Shown: positions 43,764 through 52,424 of the stretch, one piece after another
Numbering within the stretch: position 1 is the first letter of the stretch
Layout: each line of letters opens with the position of its first letter
From: Roseibium marinum
Lineage (GTDB): Bacteria; Pseudomonadota; Alphaproteobacteria; Rhizobiales; Stappiaceae
Direction: 5' to 3'
Assembly (NCBI RefSeq): GCF_002906165.1
Contig: NZ_PPCN01000015.1
Location: forward strand, 42,973-106,972
Length of the DNA stretch: 64,000 nt
Notes under the pieces: model-generated
Told to the model about the DNA's origin: nothing
Database searches by the model: none
The model's input: only the letters and a program-made list of their open reading frames with translations
Position numbers and translations under genes: made by a program

Positions 43764-44885
43764 GTGACACACAGATCCGCTCAGGCACTCCTGGCCACCC
43801 TGTCCCCGCAGCTTGTCGTCAAGCGCGTCAGAACGCCTCTCGCGACCCTGGCGATCGCCGCGCTTGGCGGTGCGGCGGCCGCGTGGATCGGACTGCCGTT
43901 GCCCTGGCTTGTCGGCGCGCAGATATCCCTGTGTGCCGCCGCTCTCATGGGCATTCGGTTCTTCGGGCAGGCCCCCTCATGGCCTCCCGGCTCACGAGGG
44001 CTGTTCCTGCCGATCCTCGGGCTCATGGTCGGCAGCGCCTTCACACGGGAAATCCTCCTGACAATGCCCGGCTGGTGGCCGAGCCTTCTGGCCCTGACGG
44101 TCTTTCTCGTCGTCGCCCACAGCCTTGTCTTCGCGGTTTTTCTGCGTATCGGGCGCTATGACATTCCGACCGCGTTCTTTGCCTCCTTTCCCGGCGGGTT
44201 CCTGGAAGCAATTCTGCTCGGCGTCAGGGCAGGCGGCGACGAACGCATCATTCAGATCCAGCATTTCCTGCGTATTTCCCTGATCGTCTTCCTGATCCCG
44301 ATCGGTTTCTGGCTCTATGAAGGCCAACTCGTTGGCAGCATGAGCGATGTCGCGGCAGTGGCAAGCGGTGCCGAGCCGGTCTGGACCGACTACCTGATTC
44401 TGGCTCTCGCGGGCATATCGGGGACGCTCTTCGCCCGCCGCTTCAGGCTGCCCGCACCCGATATCTCAGGCGCCGTCCTCTTCGGAGCAGCCGTCAATAT
44501 CATCGGCCTGACCCATGGCGCGACACCGCCGCCGGTGTTGATCGCGATCACGCAGCTTGTGGTCGGGACATCGCTGGGTGTCGGCTTCGTCGGCATTGCC
44601 TGGCGCGATCTGGTCCAGGCGTTCGGTCTTTCCGTGGCGGCGTTCGTGATAACCATGTCGCTGGCGCTTGGAACGGCAATCGCGCTGCATGACTGGCTGG
44701 GCGCCGATATCGAGAGCCTTCTGCTGGCTCTGGCGCCGGGCGGCCTGGCCGAAATGAGCCTGATCGCCCTTACCTTGAGCCTGAGTGTCCCCTTCGTCGT
44801 GCTTCACCACCTTTACCGGATCACCTTCACCGTGCTGGTCATTCCGCATGCCTACAGGTTCGTCCGCAATCGGTTCGACGCATGA
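43764..44885 (+). CDS. AbrB-family putative membrane transporter/regulator
   Basis: A 373-residue integral membrane protein with about ten segments in two repeats: LATLAIAALGGAAAAWIGLP, LPWLVGAQISLCAAA in the first half and ALAGISGTLFARRF, APDISGAVLFGAAVNIIGL in the second. This fits the AbrB (ammonia-monooxygenase-named) family, which has no clear biochemical function. The GTG at 43764 begins just after the aldehyde dehydrogenase stop. Last gene before a strong terminator. Not to be confused with the AbrB DNA-binding protein. Confidence 0.88.
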   Translation: MTHRSAQALLATLSPQLVVKRVRTPLATLAIAALGGAAAAWIGLPLPWLVGAQISLCAAALMGIRFFGQAPSWPPGSRGLFLPILGLMVGSAFTREILLTMPGWWPSLLALTVFLVVAHSLVFAVFLRIGRYDIPTAFFASFPGGFLEAILLGVRAGGDERIIQIQHFLRISLIVFLIPIGFWLYEGQLVGSMSDVAAVASGAEPVWTDYLILALAGISGTLFARRFRLPAPDISGAVLFGAAVNIIGLTHGATPPPVLIAITQLVVGTSLGVGFVGIAWRDLVQAFGLSVAAFVITMSLALGTAIALHDWLGADIESLLLALAPGGLAEMSLIALTLSLSVPFVVLHHLYRITFTVLVIPHAYRFVRNRFDA

Positions 44886-44905
44886 AGGGGCCGGAAATGC
44901 CACAC

Positions 44906-44934
44906 GCGACCGGCGCGAAGAGCCGGTCGCTTTT
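44906..44934 (+). terminator. rho-independent terminator of the ThDP-TTT-ALDH operon
   Basis: GCGACCGGC pairs perfectly with GCCGGTCGC (9 base pairs) around GCGAAGA and is followed by TTTT. It lies 20 bases after the AbrB-type stop codon, so the dihydroxyphthalate-decarboxylase-like gene that follows has its own promoter or depends on read-through. Confidence 0.8.
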
Positions 44935-45051
44935 GAAACGTCAGAGCATCGTGCCCCGCTCGCCTGAAAGCAGGGAAAATCGGGTGCTGTTGGAAATACG
45001 AGAACCGGACCGGCGAACGTGCCGTCCCCTGTGAGAGGAGAGACCTGTTTC

Positions 45052-46041
45052 ATGAACGACCTGAATTTGTCCATCGCCGTCGGGGACTACGACCGTATGC
45101 GGCCCCTGTTCAATGGCGACGTTAAGATCGACGGTGTCGATCCGGTGTTTCTGCGTCTGAGCCCGGAGGAAATCTTCTTCCGCGCCTTCCGGCACGCGGA
45201 TTTCGATGTCTGCGAACTGTCGCTCAGTTCCTTCGCGGTCAAGACCGCCAACGGCGATTGCCCCTATGTCGGCATCCCCGTCTTTCCCTCCCGCGCTTTC
45301 CGGCATACCTCCATCTATGTCCGCAAGGACCGCGGTATCGACAGTCCGGCGGATCTGAAAGGCAAGCGGATCGGGCTGCCCGAGTACCAATTGACCGCGA
45401 ATGTCTGGGCGCGGGCGCTGATGGAGGATGAATTCGGTGTGGCGCCGCGGGACGTGGAATGGATACGCGCCGGGATCGAGGAGCCCGGACGGCCGGAGAA
45501 GATAAAACTCAACCTGCCGCCGGATGTGAAACTCACCGACGCGCCGGAAGGCAGCACACTGTCTGCTCTCCTGCGCAACGGTGACATCGACGCCATGATC
45601 GGGCCGCGCATACCCTCATGCTTCGGAGAGGCGAACCGGGTCGGCTGGGCATTCGAGGATCCGCGCGCCGCCGCGATGGACTACTACCGGCGCACGAAGA
45701 TCTTTCCGATCATGCATATCGTCGGCATCCGCCGGGACCTGGCCGAGGCTCACCCCTGGCTTGCGGCGACAATGGTGAAGGCGTTCAGCGCCGCGAAGAG
45801 CCTGTGCGCGGAACGGCTTGGCGATACCTCGGCAACCAAGGTGATGCTGCCCTTTGTCGAGGAACAGGTTCATGACACCAGGAAGCTCATGGGAGATGAC
45901 TACTGGTCCTACGGACTGAACGCCAACCGGCATGTGCTGGAGACCTTCCTGCATCACCATCACGCCCAGGGTCTGTCGCCGCGCAAGGTCGACCCGGAAG
46001 AACTCTTCGATCCCAGCACGTTCGAGAGCGTGGTGATCTAG
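45052..46041 (+). CDS. 4,5-dihydroxyphthalate decarboxylase-like / periplasmic-binding-protein-fold protein
   Basis: A 329-residue protein without a signal peptide: LSIAVGDYDRMRPLFNG, EIFFRAFRHADFDVCELSLS, YVGIPVFPSRAFRHTSIYVR, ADLKGKRIGLPEYQLTANVW and GDIDAMIGPRIPSCF. This family is named after 4,5-dihydroxyphthalate decarboxylase (Pht5) but also resembles solute-binding proteins of the NMT1 type. Lack of a signal peptide favours an enzyme. The ATG at 45052 follows GAGAGGAGAG. Its stop codon lies in the first bases of repeat copy B. It may be part of an aromatic-acid route with the ThDP enzyme. Confidence 0.85.
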   Translation: MNDLNLSIAVGDYDRMRPLFNGDVKIDGVDPVFLRLSPEEIFFRAFRHADFDVCELSLSSFAVKTANGDCPYVGIPVFPSRAFRHTSIYVRKDRGIDSPADLKGKRIGLPEYQLTANVWARALMEDEFGVAPRDVEWIRAGIEEPGRPEKIKLNLPPDVKLTDAPEGSTLSALLRNGDIDAMIGPRIPSCFGEANRVGWAFEDPRAAAMDYYRRTKIFPIMHIVGIRRDLAEAHPWLAATMVKAFSAAKSLCAERLGDTSATKVMLPFVEEQVHDTRKLMGDDYWSYGLNANRHVLETFLHHHHAQGLSPRKVDPEELFDPSTFESVVI

Positions 46042-46152
46042 AGCGTGTCGCGTTAAATTGAATTCAGGAAATCGCCCGAACGCATTTGCAAAGCAAACGC
46101 TGCCTCAGGCGTCTTCCTGAAACCATGAATCCACTTAAACGCGACACGCTCT
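46040..46152 (-). repeat. 113-bp palindromic repeat, copy B
   Basis: Starts AGAGCGTGTCGCGTT and ends AACGCGACACGCTCT, a perfect 15-base terminal inverted repeat. Its reverse complement matches copy A at 34901-35013 over the same 113 bases at roughly nine in ten positions. The two copies bracket the catabolic cassette in inverted orientation. No transposase is present. Confidence 0.85.
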
Positions 46153-46182
46153 GGGGGAGGAACCCACGAAATTTTGCTTTCA

Positions 46183-46283
46183 GGTCGTTCAGAAAATGGT
46201 TGTCGCCAAGGCGCGAGATCGCAGGAAGCCGTCCAGGTTTTCAAGATTTTACAACGCCGGAGACAATCGCTTTCTGAACGACC
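46183..46283. repeat. second palindromic element, 101 bp
   Basis: GGTCGTTCAGAAA at 46183-46195 and its exact complement TTTCTGAACGACC at 46271-46283 are 13-base terminal inverted repeats; just inside are the partly paired TTGTC and GACAA. It lies 30 bases after repeat copy B and is different in sequence from it. Only one copy is in the window. Confidence 0.6.
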
Positions 46284-46412
46284 CGAAGGACAGCAATCCG
46301 GCTTCGCAGAGCTGTGTCAAAGCCTTTGCGCCATGCGCCACCACCAGCGCGTCTCGAAGAGATTTGCACTCAAACCTCGACCAGCTCCTAAGTGTTCGTG
46401 GACCCCAGGTGT

Positions 46413-47195
46413 TTAGTCCGGGAGTACATGAGATCGAATATTCTCATCCTCCGCGCGCGCAAATTCCGAGACAGGCAGGCAAAGCTGTGCCCGGCGTGCC
46501 GACCATACTGTTTCGTTGAATTCAACCGGGACGCCTTCCGTATCGACATCGATTTTGCGGGAAAGCAATACCGGATCGATCGCGTCCTGCCTCAGGAGTT
46601 GCGCTTCTTCCTCGGTCGGGTTGCGGGCGCTGATCCAGGTGACGCGACGAATAAAGTCTTTCACCCCAAAACCTTCATAAACTTCTGCGAGATTGGAGTT
46701 GTTGGCGCGTGCCTTTGCGATGTTTGGAAACCGGTCCGCAGGATGAAAAATCTTGCCGTAGGAAACCGGCGTGTTTTCGACGGACGTCAGCGCCTTGAGA
46801 TAAATGACCGGATCTCCGGTCTTTAAATCCAATGCCTGTGCCAGAGATTCATTCGCCTTGATCTTCCGCTGCGACAGGATCTGAACATCAAAATCCAGAC
46901 CCTCTACAGCCAAATTGTCAGCAAACCGCGTCCGCACCGTGATCGTGTGCTGAAGCGGCTCACTTCTTACGAAAGCGCCTTTGCCCTGAGAAACCTCGAT
47001 CTTACCGAGCTCTCTCAAGCGGCCAAGGGCCCGTCTCACCGTGTTACGGCTTACTCCATATTCCGACATCAGATCATGCTCGGAGGGAAGAGCGTCCCCC
47101 GGTCTGAGTTCATTACGATCGATGGCATCGCCCAGTTTGTCGGTGATGTGGCGCCAGAGGGCCATTCCGGTGATCGGTTGCAGTTTCTGAGTCAT
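46413..47195 (-). CDS. GntR-family regulator, HutC/PhnF type with UTRA domain
   Basis: A 260-residue regulator. The winged-helix part reads RHITDKLGDAIDRNELRPGD, ALPSEHDLMSEYGVSRNTVR and RALGRLRELGKIEVSQGKGAF; the ligand domain (UTRA) has DPVIYLKALTSVENTPVSYG and VDTEGVPVEFNETVWSARRAQL. PhnF-like members control phosphonate genes. AGGAGGCGGG precedes the ATG. It is divergent from the sulfatase/PMH operon and is the natural controller. Its AT content is higher than that of genes before 46 kb. Confidence 0.92.
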   Translation of the reverse strand: MTQKLQPITGMALWRHITDKLGDAIDRNELRPGDALPSEHDLMSEYGVSRNTVRRALGRLRELGKIEVSQGKGAFVRSEPLQHTITVRTRFADNLAVEGLDFDVQILSQRKIKANESLAQALDLKTGDPVIYLKALTSVENTPVSYGKIFHPADRFPNIAKARANNSNLAEVYEGFGVKDFIRRVTWISARNPTEEEAQLLRQDAIDPVLLSRKIDVDTEGVPVEFNETVWSARRAQLCLPVSEFARAEDENIRSHVLPD

Positions 47196-47346
47196 CCCGC
47201 CTCCTGGCCTCGCAAAACGTCAAAGGCTTCATAGCATCTGATCCGCGCCGTCCGAAATTTTCAATTGTCACACAGATGCAATGTTGTTACGCTATCACTT
47301 GTACCAACAACCTGACAAGTTGAAAGTAGCCGCAAAGGGGATTTCG

Positions 47347-48966
47347 GTGGGAAAAAAGCAAAACATATTGCTGATTGTCGCCGATCAATGGCGGGGCGAT
47401 TATCTGCCGGCTGATTGGGGGGGCGATATGGATCTGCCCAACCTGTCCCGACTCGCCAGGGATGGCGCGCTTTTTAAGCGTCACTATTGCAATGCTTCGC
47501 CCTGCGGCCCGGCGCGCGCTTGTTTGCTGACCGGTCAATACATGATGAACCATCGTGTGGTCCAAAACGGCGTGCCGCTAAGAGACGGGAAAACCAATCT
47601 GGCTTTGGAGCTCCAGAAGTTTGGAATGCTCTCCGGACTGGTCGGATACACATCCTGGATCCCCGATCCGCACTCAACAGCTCCATCAGACCCCCGGTTT
47701 TCAATGTATGGGGCCAATATGCCGGGCTTTACGCCGGTACAATCCTTTGAGGAGCCGGAATTCGAAGCCTATTTCTCCTTTCTGCGATCCAAAGGTTATG
47801 TTCTTCCCGAAAATCCTTTCGAGATATGGAATGACACGGTCACGGAAATCGGAATAAAGCCTTCGCCGATCGCCGCGGAACATTCCGACACTCGCTGGAT
47901 GACGGACGCAGCCCTGGATTTCATAACAGGCAGAGGAACCGAACCCTGGTGCCTGTTCCTTGGCTACTGGCGGCCTCACCCGCCGATTTCCGTGAGCGCT
48001 CCCTTTCATGAATTCACCGATCCCAAGGATCTATCCAAACCAAACAGGCTGAGCACGAAAGCGGCGGAAGCAGACCGGCATCCTGTTCTTTCACATTTGA
48101 TCGAGAATGTTCAGGCGGGCGACTACCTGCAGGGTGTCGACGGCCCGGCCGCGGATCTGAGTGATGACGCTATTCAAAATGCCCGCGCTGTGTATCGAGG
48201 CATGATGAAGGAGATCGACGACAATGTCGGCAGGCTCCTGGATCGCCTCGAACGTGAGGGCGTTCTTGACGATACCCTCATCGTTTTCACCAGCGATCAC
48301 GGTGAAATGCTCGGCGATCACTATCTTTTTGGCAAAGAAAGTTATTTCGAGCCGACATTCCACGTGCCCCTGATTATTCGCGATCCGAGAAAAAAAGCTG
48401 ACAAAACAAGGGGCCAGCTCTGCGATCTATTCACCGAACACGTGGATATCATGCCGACGGTTCTGGATTTTCTCGGAGCCGGCATTCCTCGTCAGTGTGA
48501 TGGTCACTCACTGTTACCGCTGCTCGAAGGCGAATTGCCGGCATGGCGCGACAACGCCTTTATGGAAGTCGACTTCCGGGATTTGCGGCACAGCAGAGAC
48601 AGAGCGCTGGGAACAAGCGCTGACGAATGCGGTGCCGCGATCATTCGGGGCGAGAGATACAAATACGTCCATTTCCCGGCATTCGACCCCATTCTTTTCG
48701 ACCTCGTTCAAGATCCAGATGAATTCAACAATATTGCCCGTGAGCCGGCGGCGCGCGAGGACATGATCTGCTGCATGTCTTCCATGCTGGATTGGAGAAT
48801 ATCTCAGGCGGACCGGACGCTAACGGCAGTCTCGTCCTCGACGCATGGCCTTCTGGGCTGGCCGAATATTCAAAAACCCGAGCGGGCTCAAAACAACGAC
48901 CGGGCGTATCGAGATGTCTGGCACACCCCCTTCGAAATATCGAAACACAAAGGAAACTCGAAATGA
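47347..48966 (+). CDS. formylglycine-dependent sulfatase / phosphonate monoester hydrolase (PMH-like)
   Basis: Hydrolyses a sulfate or phosphate/phosphonate ester. The 539-residue product has metal site NILLIVADQWRGDY, nucleophile motif SPCGPARACLLTGQ (C-x-P-x-R, Cys 53, to be converted to formylglycine), and TSDHGEMLGDH. The PhnF-like regulator and overall length favour the PMH group, whose known nucleophile lies near position 57, but plain sulfatases share these motifs. No signal peptide, so it acts in the cytoplasm on imported substrate. The GTG at 47347 has AAAGGGG six bases before it; an ATG at 47281 would include promoter-like DNA. The stop overlaps the next ATG. Confidence 0.87.
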   Translation: MGKKQNILLIVADQWRGDYLPADWGGDMDLPNLSRLARDGALFKRHYCNASPCGPARACLLTGQYMMNHRVVQNGVPLRDGKTNLALELQKFGMLSGLVGYTSWIPDPHSTAPSDPRFSMYGANMPGFTPVQSFEEPEFEAYFSFLRSKGYVLPENPFEIWNDTVTEIGIKPSPIAAEHSDTRWMTDAALDFITGRGTEPWCLFLGYWRPHPPISVSAPFHEFTDPKDLSKPNRLSTKAAEADRHPVLSHLIENVQAGDYLQGVDGPAADLSDDAIQNARAVYRGMMKEIDDNVGRLLDRLEREGVLDDTLIVFTSDHGEMLGDHYLFGKESYFEPTFHVPLIIRDPRKKADKTRGQLCDLFTEHVDIMPTVLDFLGAGIPRQCDGHSLLPLLEGELPAWRDNAFMEVDFRDLRHSRDRALGTSADECGAAIIRGERYKYVHFPAFDPILFDLVQDPDEFNNIAREPAAREDMICCMSSMLDWRISQADRTLTAVSSSTHGLLGWPNIQKPERAQNNDRAYRDVWHTPFEISKHKGNSK

Positions 48967-50516
48967 ACTTCAAGCCCTTCAAATTGGCGGGCCTGTTGTT
49001 ATCGGCTGCCTTGTCGCTAACAGCGGTTTCGCCGGTCCTCGCCGAGGACAGGCCCGATATTGTGATTGCCGTGCAAGACAACCCTCCAAAACTGGATCCG
49101 GTACTCTTCAGCCGCAACGTTTCATTGCGAACCCTTTACAACGTCTACGACTATCCGATCAAAATCAATTTCAAAAACAATTGGTTACTTGAGCCCGGTC
49201 TCGCCAGTTCCTGGGAGCGGATCGACGATCGAACCATCGAACTGACACTTCGCGAAGGCGTCAAGTTCCATGACGGTACGGAGATGACATCCGAAGATTT
49301 TGTCTTCAGCTATGGTCCCGAGCATATGTCATCGGAAGACTCTCCAGGCTTCGCGCTGACACGCCCCTATATGGGGACTATCGCGAATGTTGAGGCCCTC
49401 AGCCCCTACAAGGTGCGGATCACGAGCCACGCACCCGATCCTCTGCTGGAGCAGCGCCTTGCAGGCTGGTCGTCGCAAATTATCTCAAAAGCCGCATTTG
49501 AAGCGACCGGAGATTGGGACAAGTGGGCATTGGCCCCTGTCGGAACAGGCCCGTACAAAGTCGCTGAATATGTTTCCGGCGACTATTTGCTGCTTACGGC
49601 GCATGACGATTACTGGGGCGGCAAACCCCCTTTCGCGAGTATCAGGTTTCAGATTGTTCCTGAAACGGCAGCTCGCATTTCAGGTTTGATCGCAGGCGAT
49701 TTCGACATCATCTCGGAAGTTGAACCCGACCAGTTCGCGACGCTGGAGTCCGCCGAAGGCGTGTCCGTCATCGGCGGCGCGATCGCAAACCATCGGGTCA
49801 TCAACCTGGGCACGAACACAGGCTGGTTGGCCGATGCCAAAGTCCGCAAAGCCCTGAGCCTTGCAATCGACAGGGAACTCATCGCCGACACGATCTTTGG
49901 CGGCAAGATCGAAGTGCCGAACGGGTTTCAGTGGGAGGCCTATGGCGAACTGTATCTTGCCGACTACCCCGGTGCCACCTACGACCCGGACGCTGCCAAG
50001 GCGCTGCTCAAGGAAGCAGGGTATGACGGTGCTCCAATCCCATTTCGCACGCAAACCGGATATTACACCGGTGAGCTGCTGACGGCCCAGGCTGTTGCGG
50101 ACATGTGGCGTGCCATCGGAGTGAATGTCGATCTGCAGGTGAAGGACGGTTGGGGTCAGGTCCTTGAGCAACCGATCGATGCTGCCTTCAACGGATCCAT
50201 CAATATGAACTACCCGGACCTGTTGGGGTCGCTCTGGCCGCTGTATGGCCCGACGGGCTTCATTCAGGCAAAGGCAAATACGTGGTCAAACGACCGCTTT
50301 GAAGAAATCGGGAAAATTCTGGAGACAGAATTTGATCTTGAAAAGCGCAAGGCTCTTCATCGCGAGGCACTGGATATTTTCCACGATATCGACCCGCCGG
50401 CGATCGTCGTCCATGCGCTTGGAATGTTCTATGGCATTCGTGATGGGATCAAATGGGAACCATATCCGCTGCCATATATGGATATGCGTGCTGAAAATGC
50501 CGGAACCGTCAACTAG
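48963..50516 (+). CDS. ABC transporter substrate-binding protein, family 5 (oligopeptide/dipeptide type)
   Basis: A periplasmic receptor of 517 residues. Signal peptide KLAGLLLSAALSLTAVSPVL ending AED, then PDIVIAVQDNPPKLDP, WLLEPGLASSW, LREGVKFHDGTEMTSEDFVF and APVGTGPYKVAEY, all SBP_bac_5 marks. The family binds peptides, nickel, sugars and glycerophosphodiester-like compounds, so the substrate must be judged from context: the ester that the co-transcribed hydrolase splits. ATG overlaps the PMH stop. Confidence 0.92.
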   Translation: MNFKPFKLAGLLLSAALSLTAVSPVLAEDRPDIVIAVQDNPPKLDPVLFSRNVSLRTLYNVYDYPIKINFKNNWLLEPGLASSWERIDDRTIELTLREGVKFHDGTEMTSEDFVFSYGPEHMSSEDSPGFALTRPYMGTIANVEALSPYKVRITSHAPDPLLEQRLAGWSSQIISKAAFEATGDWDKWALAPVGTGPYKVAEYVSGDYLLLTAHDDYWGGKPPFASIRFQIVPETAARISGLIAGDFDIISEVEPDQFATLESAEGVSVIGGAIANHRVINLGTNTGWLADAKVRKALSLAIDRELIADTIFGGKIEVPNGFQWEAYGELYLADYPGATYDPDAAKALLKEAGYDGAPIPFRTQTGYYTGELLTAQAVADMWRAIGVNVDLQVKDGWGQVLEQPIDAAFNGSINMNYPDLLGSLWPLYGPTGFIQAKANTWSNDRFEEIGKILETEFDLEKRKALHREALDIFHDIDPPAIVVHALGMFYGIRDGIKWEPYPLPYMDMRAENAGTVN

Positions 50517-50603
50517 GCCACTCATTCCAAGGCAGATTGAGCCAAGATCCACGCAGGCTTCAGCCCGCGTGGATCGCGTAGCACAACGGGAAACGGGATT
50601 TGT

Positions 50604-51383
50604 ATGAATGCGCTCGTGAAAGCAGAAGGGATCTCGATCCGATCGAACGGCCTGGACCAGGGTCAGGCACTTGTCCACGATCTGAGCTTCCACATCGAGC
50701 GCGGCGAAGTTCTGGGTATCGTGGGCGAGTCCGGAAGCGGGAAATCGCTCAGCGCACTGGCGCTTGTGGGGTTGCTTGACCAACCGCTGCAGGCAACGGG
50801 GGTATTGAGGCTCAAGGGTCAGTCATTTCAGTTAAACAATGCCTCGTCTCTCGCACGGTTGCGGGGATCGGATATCGGAATGATTTTTCAGGACCCCCGG
50901 GCCTCGCTCAATCCCGTACGCACGATTGGTGCGCATTTTCTGGAAACGCTCAGAACACACAGGTCGCTGGATCGGAGCGGTTGCCGCGAGGAAGCTATTG
51001 GTCTGCTGGAAGAGGTGGGGATTGGCGATCCGGACAAACGTCTGCTCCAGTTTCCCCATCATCTTTCAGGCGGCACCTGCCAGCGGGTCATGATTGCCCT
51101 TGCTCTGGCCGCCAGACCAAAGCTCCTGATCGCCGATGAACCGACAACCGCCCTGGACACAACTGTGCAAGCGCAAGTCCTCGATCTCATAGATCGCCTG
51201 AGGGAAGAAGAAGGCATGGCCGTATTGTTCATCAGCCATGACCTCGCGGTCATCGCGGATATCTCTGATCGTGTTCTCGTCATGAGACACGGACAGCAGG
51301 TCGAAACACTTACGAATGAGGCTCTGTTTAGCGCACCTGCAGAAGATTACACCAGATCTCTGGTGAATCTGGCTCTCGGCTAA
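50604..51383 (+). CDS. ABC transporter ATP-binding protein, DppD type
   Basis: A 259-residue ATPase: Walker A IVGESGSGKSLSALALVG, FQDPRASLNPVRTIG, a slightly unusual signature LSGGTCQRVMIALAL, Walker B LLIADEPTTALDTTVQAQVL and H-loop LFISHDLAVI. It lacks the C-terminal cysteine-bearing extension often found in DppD. The gap to the next gene contains a run of AAC triplets. Confidence 0.92.
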   Translation: MNALVKAEGISIRSNGLDQGQALVHDLSFHIERGEVLGIVGESGSGKSLSALALVGLLDQPLQATGVLRLKGQSFQLNNASSLARLRGSDIGMIFQDPRASLNPVRTIGAHFLETLRTHRSLDRSGCREEAIGLLEEVGIGDPDKRLLQFPHHLSGGTCQRVMIALALAARPKLLIADEPTTALDTTVQAQVLDLIDRLREEEGMAVLFISHDLAVIADISDRVLVMRHGQQVETLTNEALFSAPAEDYTRSLVNLALG

Positions 51384-51400
51384 AACAACAACAACAACAA
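51384..51400 (+). repeat. AAC microsatellite between the two ATPase genes
   Basis: Five AAC triplets followed by AA occupy the spacer just after the DppD-type stop codon, 20 bases before the next start. Simple repeats like this can vary in length and so tune spacing or translation of the downstream gene. Confidence 0.7.
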
Positions 51401-51419
51401 AAATAGTGGAGAGACGACA

Positions 51420-52424
51420 ATGATACAAAGTGGATGCGATCTCATCGAGGTCAGGGATGCGAGCGTGGACTTTGTTATGCGTGGCGGTTTCTTTGCTGCA
51501 AAAGAAACACTCAGCGCGGTCGACACTGTCAACTTGACACTCAACCGAGACGAAACCGTTGCGATTGTGGGGGAGAGCGGCAGCGGCAAGAGCACCCTTG
51601 GCCGACTTATCATAGGCGATCAGAAACCTACCGGCGGCTCAATTAAAATAAAAGGTCAAGAGGTTCGCAACCTTAGCCGTCTGGTCCGCTCGCGACTTGC
51701 CCAACCCGTCGTTCAGGATCCAAGTTCGGCGATGGATCCAAGATGGACGATTGAAAGCCTGCTTGAGGAGCCCTTCCGGATCCACCGGGAACTGGACAGT
51801 CGAGATGGCGCTGCAATTCGAGACATATTGTCCGCCGTTCGGCTTTCTGAAACCGTTCTCACAAGGCGGCCACATGAATTGTCCGGAGGTCAATTACAGC
51901 GCGTTGCCATTGCCCGGGCGCTTCTTTTGGAACCGGAAATTCTGGTTTGCGATGAAGCTGTCTCCGCTCTGGATGCTAGTGTGCAGGCGGAAATCGTCGG
52001 TCTGCTCAAATCCATCCAGAAAGAGCGACATACCGCTATTCTTTTTATCACGCACGATCTGCACCTCGTTCCGAGGATCGCAGATCGGATCGCCGTTATG
52101 TATCTCGGACAAATCGTGGAAATCGGCTCTACGCAAAGTGTCGGAGGCGAACTGTCTCATCCCTACACGCGCGCACTCTTCGGGGCGTCTCCCAAAATCG
52201 GCAGACGACAGGGAAAACGGGCCACATTGCAAGGCGAGCCGCCAAGCCCGACCAACAGGCTAGGGGGCTGCCCATTTCACCCTCGATGCTCTCAGGCCTG
52301 GAATGTGTGCAACTCGGTCATCCCTGCGCTGACTGCAACGTCAGACGATCAGGCCGTCGCATGCCATCTGGTTACCGCGCAAAATCGAGCGAAACTTGAG
52401 ATGGCCGCGGAGGCGGCCAAATGA
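51420..52424 (+). CDS. ABC transporter ATP-binding protein, DppF type
   Basis: The second ATPase, 334 residues: Walker A IVGESGSGKSTLGRLIIG, DPSSAMDPRWTIESLLEEPF, signature LSGGQLQRVAIARAL, Walker B ILVCDEAVSALDASVQAEIV (Glu-Ala instead of Glu-Pro) and H-loop LFITHDLHLV. The C-terminal oligopeptide-transporter extension with GGCPFHPRCSQAWNVC is present. Overlaps the permease gene by four bases. Confidence 0.93.
   Translation: MIQSGCDLIEVRDASVDFVMRGGFFAAKETLSAVDTVNLTLNRDETVAIVGESGSGKSTLGRLIIGDQKPTGGSIKIKGQEVRNLSRLVRSRLAQPVVQDPSSAMDPRWTIESLLEEPFRIHRELDSRDGAAIRDILSAVRLSETVLTRRPHELSGGQLQRVAIARALLLEPEILVCDEAVSALDASVQAEIVGLLKSIQKERHTAILFITHDLHLVPRIADRIAVMYLGQIVEIGSTQSVGGELSHPYTRALFGASPKIGRRQGKRATLQGEPPSPTNRLGGCPFHPRCSQAWNVCNSVIPALTATSDDQAVACHLVTAQNRAKLEMAAEAAK

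Noticed and set aside
46158..46519. Short plus-strand frames after repeat copy B
   Set aside because: They run through palindromic repeat DNA and the 3' end of the GntR gene, with no ribosome site or conserved sequence.
47297..47320. Operator ACTTGT...ACAAGT upstream of the PMH gene
   Set aside because: Six-base arms separated by 12 bases could occur by chance and do not match the usual HutC-type GT-N(1)-TA-N(1)-AC pattern; left unannotated.
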